The translations under genes and the position numbers were made by a program. This document shows positions 57,612 through 64,000 of a stretch of 64,000 nucleotides of DNA, one piece after another (the stretch's first letter is position 1; every line of letters starts with the position of its first letter). A model generated the notes under the pieces. That model was not told the origin of the DNA and did no database searches. It saw nothing but the letters and a program-made list of their open reading frames with translations. Origin of the DNA: Escherichia coli (GTDB lineage Bacteria > Pseudomonadota > Gammaproteobacteria > Enterobacterales > Enterobacteriaceae); assembly GCF_036503815.1 (NCBI RefSeq), contig NZ_AP027764.1:868001-932000 (forward strand). Direction: 5' to 3'.

Positions 57612-57639
57612 AAAGGCGCTTCGGCGCCTTTATTTTTTT
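57612..57639 (+). terminator. Second copy of the gcvP hairpin, with T run
   Basis: Identical 20-nt AAAGGCGC-TTCG-GCGCCTTT stem-loop, here followed by ATTTTTTT. It is 10 bp from the ygfF ATG, whose ribosome binding site is AGGAAAA. Confidence 0.85.
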
Positions 57640-57649
57640 AGGAAAACAA

Positions 57650-58393
57650 ATGACTATAGCACTTGTGACCGGTGGCAGTCGCGGCATCGGGCGGGCAACT
57701 GCATTACTGTTGGCGCAAGAAGGGTATACGGTGGCGGTTAATTATCAGCAAAACCTCCACGCGGCGCAGGAAGTGGTGAAGTTAATCACGCAAGCCGGTG
57801 GCAAGGCATTCGTGCTTCAGGCGGATATCAGCGACGAAAATCAGGTCATCGCAATGTTTACAGCAATCGATCAGCACGATGAACCGCTAGCCGCGCTGGT
57901 CAATAACGCCGGGATCTTGTTTACCCAGTGCACCGTAGAAAACCTTACCGCAGAGCGAATCAACCGGGTACTTTCCACCAATGTGACGGGATATTTTCTC
58001 TGTTGCCGCGAGGCGGTAAAACGCATGGCGCTTAAAAATGGCGGTAATGGCGGTGCTATCGTCAACGTCTCTTCAGTGGCCTCACGGCTGGGATCGCCGG
58101 GAGAATACGTTGACTATGCGGCATCGAAAGGGGCGATTGATACGTTAACCACAGGGCTGTCGCTGGAAGTCGCCGTGCAGGGGATCCGCGTTAACGGCGT
58201 GCGGCCAGGGTTTATTTATACCGAAATGCACGCCAGCGGTGGCGAACCTGGACGCGTTGATCGCGTTAAGTCGAATATCCCCATGCAGCGTGGCGGACAG
58301 GCGGAAGAGGTCGCGCAGGCCATCGTCTGGCTGTTAAGTGATAAAGCCTCTTATGTCACGGGAAGTTTTATCGATTTGGCGGGTGGAAAATAA
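57650..58393 (+). CDS. ygfF: SDR-family oxidoreductase YgfF
   Basis: 247-residue short-chain dehydrogenase. The cofactor motif is ALVTGGSRGIGRATALLL; LVNNAGILF follows; the catalytic triad is Ser in VNVSSVASRLG with YVDYAASKG (YxxxK). The substrate is unknown; residues similar to glucose-1-dehydrogenase-like SDRs are present, but that is not decisive. The ATG lies 10 bp after a T run, so its promoter must be upstream of the terminator or within it. Convergent with bglA. Confidence 0.92.
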   Translation: MTIALVTGGSRGIGRATALLLAQEGYTVAVNYQQNLHAAQEVVKLITQAGGKAFVLQADISDENQVIAMFTAIDQHDEPLAALVNNAGILFTQCTVENLTAERINRVLSTNVTGYFLCCREAVKRMALKNGGNGGAIVNVSSVASRLGSPGEYVDYAASKGAIDTLTTGLSLEVAVQGIRVNGVRPGFIYTEMHASGGEPGRVDRVKSNIPMQRGGQAEEVAQAIVWLLSDKASYVTGSFIDLAGGK

Positions 58394-58410
58394 AACAGGA
58401 CAGTTGTCTG

Positions 58411-58443
58411 ACCGGATGCAACGCAACAAGTATTGCATCCGGT
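58411..58443. repeat. REP-like inverted repeat between ygfF and bglA
   Basis: ACCGGATGCAA / TTGCATCCGGT (58411-58421 and 58433-58443), a perfect 11-bp stem between convergent stops, possibly a bidirectional transcript end. Confidence 0.65.
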
Positions 58444-58454
58444 ACTTCATCGAC

Positions 58455-59894
58455 TTAAAGCTTCTCGCCGTTGCTGGCAATCACCTCTTTGTACCAGTTA
58501 AAGCTCTTCTTACGTGAACGCGACATATCGCCAGTACCGTCGTCATGTTTATTCACATAGATAAAGCCGTAGCGTTTGCTGTACTGCCCGGTGGTGAACG
58601 ACACGCAGTCGATGCAACCCCACGGCGTGTAGCCCATCAGATCCACGCCATCGTAAGTCACCGCCTTTTTCATCTCTTCAATATGAGCTCGCAGGTAATC
58701 AATGCGGTAGTCGTCGTTGATGCTGCCATTTTCTTCCACTTTGTCGTAAGCGCCAAAACCGTTTTCGACAATAAACAGCGGCTTCTGGTAACGCTCATAC
58801 AGTTCGCAAAGTGCGTAACGCAGACCCACCGGATCAATCTGCCAGCCCCAGTCCGAAGCCTTAACATAAGGGTTCGGTACGCTGCCTTCAAAACCAGAGA
58901 TCGCATCGCCGGTGCCGCCTTCGGCTTTCACTGCGTTGGTCATGTAATAGCTGAAACCAAGATAATCGCAGGTGCCTTCACGCAGTACATCGAGATCGCC
59001 TTCTTCCATTTTGATGTTAAATCCGCGACGCTCCCACTCGTTCAACACATAGGACGGGTAATAGCCACGCAGTTGCACATCGGTAAAGACGTAGCGTTCG
59101 CGCATCGACTCCTGGGCGAACATCACATCGTCCGGATTACAGGAGTAAGGGTAAAGCGGCACCATCGCCAGCATACAGCCGACTTTCATTTCCGGGTTAA
59201 TGCGACGCGCGGCTTTCACTGCCAGGGCGCTGGCGACAAACTGGTGATGCAGCACCTGATACATCGTCTCTTCCGGGTTTTCATGTTCGGTATACACCAC
59301 GCCAGAGCAGCAGTAACCGAACAGAGGTGCACGCCAGTTACGCTGGTTGTTAATTTCGTTGAAGGTCATCCAGTATTTGACTTTATGCTTATAGCGTTCA
59401 AATACCACTTGTGCGAAATGAACAAAGAAATCAACCACTTTACGGTTGGTCCAGCTACCGTATTGCTGCACCAGATGCAGCGGCATTTCAAAGTGGGAGA
59501 GGGTGATCACCGGTTCGATGTTGTATTTCAGCAGTTCATCGAACATATCATCGTAGAACTTCAGCCCTTCTTCGTTTGGCTGAGTTTCATCACCTTTTGG
59601 GAAAATGCGCGTCCAGGCGATGGAAGTGCGAAAACATTTGAAGCCCATTTCGGCAAATAGCTTGATGTCTTCCTTGTAGTGACCATAAAAATCAACGGCT
59701 TCATGGTTTGGATAGTATTTTCCTGGCAAGATTTCTTTGGTGATTTCGCGCGGCACGCCGTGTGCGCCACCGGTCAGAACGTCACAAATGCTCGGCCCTT
59801 TGCCGCCTTTGTTCCAGCCGCCTTCGACCTGATGAGCGGCAACTGCGCCGCCCCATAAGAAATCTTTCGGTAAGGTGAGTTTTTTCACTATCAT
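58455..59894 (-). CDS. bglA: 6-phospho-beta-glucosidase BglA
   Basis: 479-residue glycoside hydrolase family 1 enzyme that cleaves phosphorylated beta-glucosides after PTS import. The acid/base Glu is in YWMTFNEINNQR (NEI instead of NEP, common in the phospho-glucosidases); the nucleophile is in LFIVENGFGAYDK. The C-terminal SRSRKKSFNWY is the phosphate-binding loop typical of this subgroup. Start at 59894 gives MIVKKLTLPKDFLWGG, a standard GH1 start. It is divergent from yqfB by 38 bp. Confidence 0.98.
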   Translation of the reverse strand: MIVKKLTLPKDFLWGGAVAAHQVEGGWNKGGKGPSICDVLTGGAHGVPREITKEILPGKYYPNHEAVDFYGHYKEDIKLFAEMGFKCFRTSIAWTRIFPKGDETQPNEEGLKFYDDMFDELLKYNIEPVITLSHFEMPLHLVQQYGSWTNRKVVDFFVHFAQVVFERYKHKVKYWMTFNEINNQRNWRAPLFGYCCSGVVYTEHENPEETMYQVLHHQFVASALAVKAARRINPEMKVGCMLAMVPLYPYSCNPDDVMFAQESMRERYVFTDVQLRGYYPSYVLNEWERRGFNIKMEEGDLDVLREGTCDYLGFSYYMTNAVKAEGGTGDAISGFEGSVPNPYVKASDWGWQIDPVGLRYALCELYERYQKPLFIVENGFGAYDKVEENGSINDDYRIDYLRAHIEEMKKAVTYDGVDLMGYTPWGCIDCVSFTTGQYSKRYGFIYVNKHDDGTGDMSRSRKKSFNWYKEVIASNGEKL

Positions 59895-59932
59895 AGGCTC
59901 CAGATGAGTCAATTCTTACAGGAAATAGTACC

Positions 59933-60244
59933 ATGCAGCCAAACGACATCACTTTTTTTCAACGATTCCAGGATGACATTCTGGCTGGGTGTAAAACCAT
60001 CACCATCCGCGACGAGTCTGAATCGCACTTCAAAACGGGTGATGTGCTTCGTGTCGGGCGTTTTGAAGATGACGGTTATTTTTGCACGATTGAAGTCACC
60101 GCAACCTCAACCGTAACGCTGGATACACTGACGGAAAAACATGCAGAGCAGGAAAATATGACCCTGACTGATCTGAAAAAGGTCATTGCCGATATCTATC
60201 CCGGCCAGACACAGTTTTATGTGATTGAATTTAAATGCCTTTAA
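59933..60244 (+). CDS. yqfB: N4-acetylcytidine amidohydrolase YqfB (ASCH domain)
   Basis: 103-residue ASCH-domain protein; E. coli YqfB hydrolyses N4-acetylcytidine. The catalytic group includes the Lys in DDILAGCKTITIRDES, and DVLRVGRFEDDGYFCTIEV is the ASCH barrel core. A second frame at the start is an out-of-phase shadow. A terminator is not visible. Short and well conserved. Confidence 0.92.
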   Translation: MQPNDITFFQRFQDDILAGCKTITIRDESESHFKTGDVLRVGRFEDDGYFCTIEVTATSTVTLDTLTEKHAEQENMTLTDLKKVIADIYPGQTQFYVIEFKCL

Positions 60245-60407
60245 ATTGAACTCACGCCTGTTAGTTGAAATTTCGCATTTAATTTCATGATTTTTCGGAG
60301 ATTAGTCTCAAATCAGAATTTATTTTAGCTAACAGGTGTTCACTGGAACTATTCTCAGTTACGCTGGAGAAGTGTTCACGTGCGTGTACGTTTCTCCGGA
60401 GTAAGTT

Positions 60408-61067
60408 ATGGTTCAGAAGCCCCTCATTAAGCAGGGATATTCGCTGGCAGAGGAAATTGCCAACAGCGTCAGTCACGGCATTGGGCTGGTATTTGGTATC
60501 GTTGGGCTGGTGTTGTTACTGGTTCAGGCGGTGGATCTCAATGCCAGCGCCACAGCGATAACCAGTTACAGCCTCTATGGCGGCAGTATGATCCTGCTGT
60601 TTCTTGCTTCGACGCTTTATCACGCCGTTCCCCATCAACGGGCAAAAATGTGGCTGAAGAAATTTGACCACTGTGCCATTTATCTATTGATTGCCGGAAC
60701 CTACACGCCGTTTTTGCTGGTGGGGCTGGATTCTCCGTTAGCGCGCGGGTTGATGATTGTTATCTGGAGCCTGGCGCTGTTGGGGATTCTGTTCAAGCTG
60801 ACCATCGCGCACCGATTCAAAATTTTATCTCTGGTGACCTATCTGGCGATGGGCTGGCTGTCGCTGGTGGTGATTTATGAAATGGCAGTTAAGCTCGCGG
60901 CGGGCAGCGTTACCTTACTGGCGGTAGGCGGCGTGGTTTACTCGCTCGGGGTGATTTTCTACGTCTGCAAACGCATTCCGTACAATCATGCCATCTGGCA
61001 CGGCTTTGTGCTAGGCGGCAGCGTGTGCCACTTTCTGGCGATCTATTTGTATATTGGGCAGCCGTAA
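60408..61067 (+). CDS. yqfA: Hemolysin III/PAQR-family membrane protein YqfA
   Basis: 219-residue seven-helix membrane protein of the hemolysin III/PAQR family. Conserved metal-type residues: HGIGLVFGIVG in helix 1, ASTLYHAVPHQRAKMWLKKFDHCAIYLLIAGTYTPF, and the last HAIWHGFVLGGSVCHF. A role in metabolic or membrane homeostasis has been suggested for bacterial members; the ligand is unknown. 163 bp after yqfB; its ribosome binding site is CGGAG. Confidence 0.92.
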   Translation: MVQKPLIKQGYSLAEEIANSVSHGIGLVFGIVGLVLLLVQAVDLNASATAITSYSLYGGSMILLFLASTLYHAVPHQRAKMWLKKFDHCAIYLLIAGTYTPFLLVGLDSPLARGLMIVIWSLALLGILFKLTIAHRFKILSLVTYLAMGWLSLVVIYEMAVKLAAGSVTLLAVGGVVYSLGVIFYVCKRIPYNHAIWHGFVLGGSVCHFLAIYLYIGQP

Positions 61068-61080
61068 TTGGTGCGCCGTT

Positions 61081-61256
<176 letters not shown>

Positions 61257-61262
61257 AGAGAT

Positions 61263-62243
61263 TTACTCTTCGAGTGAATACGGCAGCGGCTCAATATGCA
61301 ATGTATTCGCATCGTCGCGTACGCGGAAGATGCTGTCCGGTTCCATATCGTTATTCATGACGACCTGTACCACGACCTGACCATCTTCCAGTTTTACCGC
61401 AGCCAGCACCGTACCGGTACGACGCCAGTTCTCGCCCATTTTCAGCTCTAAATCTTCACCCGCTTCCGGCAGTCGGCTGGCGCTACCTGCCAGCAGCCAG
61501 AGGGCGCGTTTGTTGGCACCGCGGAATTTAGCCCGTGCCACCATCTCTTGTCCGGTATAGCAGCCTTTTTTAAAGCTGATGCCGCCCAACGCCTGGAGGT
61601 TGGTCGCCTGTGGGATAAACTGCCCGCTGTTGGCGGCATCAATCACCGGAAAACCCGCTTCAATGTTTAATGCCAGCCACTGTTGGCTATTGTTCAGTTC
61701 TGCTTCACCGCGCAGTTTATCGGTCAGCATATTGGCGGTAGCTTCATCGGTTACAATCAGGAAACGTTCTGCTGGGTGTTCAAACCATAGCAGGGTAGTC
61801 GCACCTTCTCTGATAACCTGCTTTTCCTTCGAAGGCAGTTCACTAAAGAGATTTGCCAGCGCGGCGCGCGCCTGAAAACCGGCAACACCAAGCAGCACAC
61901 GCTCGTCGTCTGGCGCGATGGTCACTTTAGAGAACACCGCATATTTTTTCAGTTCAGTCAGTTGCGACTCGCGCACGCTGCGCCGTTCAATCCACGCAAA
62001 GCCATCGCCGTCGCGGAACAGACGTAAATTGCTCCACATTTTGCCTTTGGCGTCGCAATGGGCGGCGAGCAGGTGCTGATCTTCTGTCATCTGGCTGACA
62101 TCTGCTGTCACCTGACCCTGCATATATTTTTCGCTGTCCGCGCCAGTAATAGTGGCAAGCGCCCAGTCATCAAGCGTCATCAGCGTCAGTGGCAAACGGG
62201 CAGAAGCCGTAGGCTGACGGGGAGGAAAAGGTGTAAAAGCCAT
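61263..62243 (-). CDS. ygfZ: tRNA-modifying/Fe-S protein YgfZ
   Basis: 326-residue folate-binding protein related to GcvT, required for full activity of some Fe-S enzymes, such as the MiaB methylthiotransferase. The signature KGCYTGQEMVARAKFRG includes the critical Cys. Start at 62243 gives MAFTPFPPRQPT; upstream codons are in the divergent promoter region. It is divergent from sdhE across 251 bp. Confidence 0.96.
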   Translation of the reverse strand: MAFTPFPPRQPTASARLPLTLMTLDDWALATITGADSEKYMQGQVTADVSQMTEDQHLLAAHCDAKGKMWSNLRLFRDGDGFAWIERRSVRESQLTELKKYAVFSKVTIAPDDERVLLGVAGFQARAALANLFSELPSKEKQVIREGATTLLWFEHPAERFLIVTDEATANMLTDKLRGEAELNNSQQWLALNIEAGFPVIDAANSGQFIPQATNLQALGGISFKKGCYTGQEMVARAKFRGANKRALWLLAGSASRLPEAGEDLELKMGENWRRTGTVLAAVKLEDGQVVVQVVMNNDMEPDSIFRVRDDANTLHIEPLPYSLEE

Positions 62244-62494
62244 AATGGAGTCCTGTTTTACAAACGGCGTATTTATGACTAATGGTAAAAGAGCTATGAG
62301 GCAATGCAAGTGCTTTCACTACGCGATCTGTGCCTTCTGATATGCTTTGCGAGGCGACTTCTAAAAAAATGAAGCCCTTGAATTGTTGTAAATTAATTTC
62401 GCGATCGCGATTGTGTTTACTGATATTCCCGCAAAAGAAGTCGAAAAACACGTTACAATAGCCGGGTACTGGATTTTCGTGAGACAGGAAGAAG

Positions 62495-62761
62495 ATGGAC
62501 ATTAACAACAAAGCCCGCATTCATTGGGCATGCCGCCGTGGTATGCGCGAACTCGATATTTCAATCATGCCGTTTTTCGAACATGAGTACGACAGCTTAA
62601 GCGATGACGAAAAACGCATCTTTATTCGTCTGCTGGAGTGTGACGATCCGGACCTGTTTAACTGGCTGATGAATCACGGTAAACCGGCCGATGCAGAGCT
62701 GGAAATGATGGTCCGACTCATCCAGACACGGAACCGGGAACGTGGTCCTGTGGCAATCTGA
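62495..62761 (+). CDS. sdhE: Succinate dehydrogenase flavinylation factor SdhE (CptB)
   Basis: 88-residue protein that promotes covalent FAD attachment to SdhA and FrdA. The conserved HWACRRGMRELDISIMPFFE contains the RGxxE motif that is needed for function. Also named CptB, the claimed antitoxin partner of CptA. The ATG at 62495 follows an AGGAAGA ribosome binding site. Its 3' end overlaps cptA by 20 bp. Confidence 0.96.
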   Translation: MDINNKARIHWACRRGMRELDISIMPFFEHEYDSLSDDEKRIFIRLLECDDPDLFNWLMNHGKPADAELEMMVRLIQTRNRERGPVAI

Positions 62762-63149
62762 TCTGCGCGTCTCCTGGCGCGCGCAGTGGCTTTCCTTGCT
62801 GATCCACGGGCTGGTTGCCGCTGTTATTTTACTCATGCCCTGGCCGTTAAGTTACACCCCGTTATGGATGGTGTTACTTTCGCTGGTGGTGTTTGATTGC
62901 GTTCGCAGCCAGCGACGCATTAATGCTCGCCAGGGAGAAATTCGCCTGTTGATGGACGGGCGTTTGCGTTGGCAAGGGCAGGAGTGGAGCATCGTCAAAG
63001 CGCCGTGGATGATTAAGAGCGGCATGATGCTGCGTTTACGTTCTGACAGCGGTAAACGGCAACATTTATGGCTGGCAGCCGACAGCATGGACGAAGCCGA
63101 ATGGCGGGATTTACGGCGGATTTTGTTGCAACAAGAGACGCAAAGATAA
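62742..63149 (+). CDS. cptA: CptA (YgfX) inner-membrane protein
   Basis: 135-residue protein with two adjacent membrane helices near the N-terminus (about residues 17-50: WLSLLIHGLVAAVILLMPWPLSY...LWMVLLSLVVFDCV), then a soluble basic domain. It has been described as a toxin affecting FtsZ and MreB and also as an SdhE partner. The 20-bp overlap with sdhE implies coupled translation. The start has no separate ribosome binding site apart from AACGTGG. Confidence 0.92.
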   Translation: MVLWQSDLRVSWRAQWLSLLIHGLVAAVILLMPWPLSYTPLWMVLLSLVVFDCVRSQRRINARQGEIRLLMDGRLRWQGQEWSIVKAPWMIKSGMMLRLRSDSGKRQHLWLAADSMDEAEWRDLRRILLQQETQR

Positions 63150-63152
63150 AGA

Positions 63153-63182
63153 TGACGGCAAAGCCTGTGCGCTAAGCCGTCA
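63153..63182. terminator. Hairpin between convergent cptA and fldB
   Basis: TGACGGC / GCCGTCA (63153-63159 and 63176-63182) with a 16-nt loop. Without a T run, so a weak candidate. Confidence 0.4.
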
Positions 63183-63188
63183 GTGACA

Positions 63189-63710
63189 TCAGGCGTAATG
63201 CTCTGCCATTTCGTTGAGGATTTGCTCGCACCAGCTCTGAATACGCTCGTCGCTAAGGTCATACTGGTTAGTTTCGTCCAGTGCCAGACCCACGAACAGT
63301 TGCCCGTCAGCAATCACCGGTTTCGGGCTGGTAAACTCATATCCTTCCGTTGGCCAGTAGCCGACGAACTTCACGCCTTTGGTCGAGAGTTTCTCATGCA
63401 GCATGCCGAGCGCATCGAGGAACCACTCGCCGTACCCCAGTTGATCTCCAAGCCCATATAGCGCAACAATTTTACCTTCGAGATTCAGGTCGTCGAGCTG
63501 ATCCCAGACGGCTTCCCAGTCTTCCTGGATTTCGCCAAAATCCCAGGTCGGGATACCCAGAATGAGCACATCGTACTGCTCCATTAATTTCGGGGAGTCG
63601 TCCTTGAGGTTATGTAAGGTCACCAGTTCTGGGCCGATAATATCGCGGATTTTTTCTGCCGCCATTTCGGTGTAACAGGTGCTGGAACCGTAAAAAAGAC
63701 CCATATTCAT
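63189..63710 (-). CDS. fldB: Flavodoxin 2
   Basis: 173-residue FMN electron carrier, paralogue of FldA, part of the SoxRS response in E. coli. The FMN phosphate loop is LFYGSSTCYTEMAAEKI; ILGIPTWDFGEIQEDWEA and ALYGLGDQLGYGEWFLDAL contain the residues that sandwich the flavin ring. MNMGLFYG allows an alternative start two codons later. It is divergent from xerD. Confidence 0.97.
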   Translation of the reverse strand: MNMGLFYGSSTCYTEMAAEKIRDIIGPELVTLHNLKDDSPKLMEQYDVLILGIPTWDFGEIQEDWEAVWDQLDDLNLEGKIVALYGLGDQLGYGEWFLDALGMLHEKLSTKGVKFVGYWPTEGYEFTSPKPVIADGQLFVGLALDETNQYDLSDERIQSWCEQILNEMAEHYA

Positions 63711-63821
63711 AACGTAAGCTTCTCGATTCTGCTGTGGCTTTTGCGGCTAGTGTATCAGAATCGCTTTAGTCACGGCACAATAAGGCATAATGGATCAAAT
63801 GAGTGACCATAAGGGGCGCAA

Positions 63822-64000
63822 GTGAAACAGGATCTGGCACGCATCGAGCAGTTTCTTGATGCTCTGTGGCTGGAAAAAAATCTGGCTGAAAATACGTTGA
63901 ACGCATACCGTCGCGATCTGTCAATGATGGTGGAGTGGTTGCATCACCGCGGGTTGACGCTGGCGACGGCGCAAAGTGACGATTTGCAGGCATTACTGGC
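63822..64000 (+). CDS. xerD: Tyrosine recombinase XerD (5' part)
   Basis: First 59 codons of the recombinase that, with XerC, resolves chromosome dimers at dif; the gene runs off the window. It begins at GTG 63822 after an AAGGGGC ribosome binding site and reads MKQDLARIEQFLDALWLEK, identical to the core-binding N-terminal domain of XerD as I remember it. The catalytic residues are not in the window. Confidence 0.95.
   Translation, partial: MKQDLARIEQFLDALWLEKNLAENTLNAYRRDLSMMVEWLHHRGLTLATAQSDDLQALL

Noticed and set aside
58545..59660. 371-codon plus-strand frame opposite bglA
   Set aside because: Fully antisense to a certain GH1 gene, with no recognisable family.

Overview
The window is a 64 kb stretch of Escherichia coli (or very close Shigella/Escherichia) chromosome. 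Almost every protein matches a K-12 gene that I recognise in both sequence and order, running from ansB to the first 60 codons of xerD. It is not K-12 itself. It carries a lipoprotein gene between speA and speB, an SPFH-domain gene between tktA and cmtB, a nonsense codon in cmtA, and an IS621-type insertion between gcvP and ygfF. Statements about K-12 are from memory, not from an alignment.

Layout. 1-12.7 kb: ansB, yggM, the minus-strand run hemW-rdgB-yggU-yggT-yggS with divergent yggR, then ruvX-yqgE-gshB-rsmE-endA-sprT-galP. 12.7-18.7 kb: metK, small genes yqgC/yqgD/yqgB, and speA-lipoprotein-speB (putrescine from arginine via agmatine). 18.7-32.3 kb: loiP, tktA, an SPFH protein, the cryptic PTS cluster cmtB-cmtA(pseudo)-yggP-yggF-yggD-yggC, and the central-carbon genes epd-pgk-fbaA. 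32.6-43.6 kb: mscS, argO, yggE, ygfI, the methylmalonyl-CoA operon scpA-meaB-scpB-scpC, argP and rpiA. 43.9-51.2 kb: serA, the SibC/IbsC antisense RNA-toxin pair, fau and 6S RNA, zapA, then ygfB-pepP-ubiH-ubiI. 51.6-56.1 kb: the glycine cleavage operon gcvT-gcvH-gcvP. 56.2-57.5 kb: the IS110-family element. 57.6-64 kb: ygfF, bglA, yqfB, yqfA, ygfZ, sdhE-cptA, fldB and the start of xerD.

Functional links. argP encodes the activator of argO, and both lie here. speA and speB are consecutive pathway steps. epd, pgk, fbaA, tktA and rpiA supply glycolysis, pentose phosphate and pyridoxal phosphate (PLP) precursors, and serA and gcvTHP feed serine/glycine/one-carbon metabolism together with metK and fau. 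ubiH and ubiI are two ubiquinone hydroxylases side by side.

The most striking object is the IS621-like element (about 1,280 bp) sitting inside a REP/BIME repeat. Its left non-coding end has the layout of a bridge RNA: a 177-nt segment ending right before the recombinase ATG, with two loops whose guide segments match the target REP site and the element's own ends. Joining the two ends in a circle would create a promoter (TTGCAG-17 bp-TATTAT) that exists at neither integrated end. A second structural observation is that two BIMEs here (after fbaA and after gcvP) are each flanked by direct copies of the upstream gene's terminator hairpin, with near-equal spacing.
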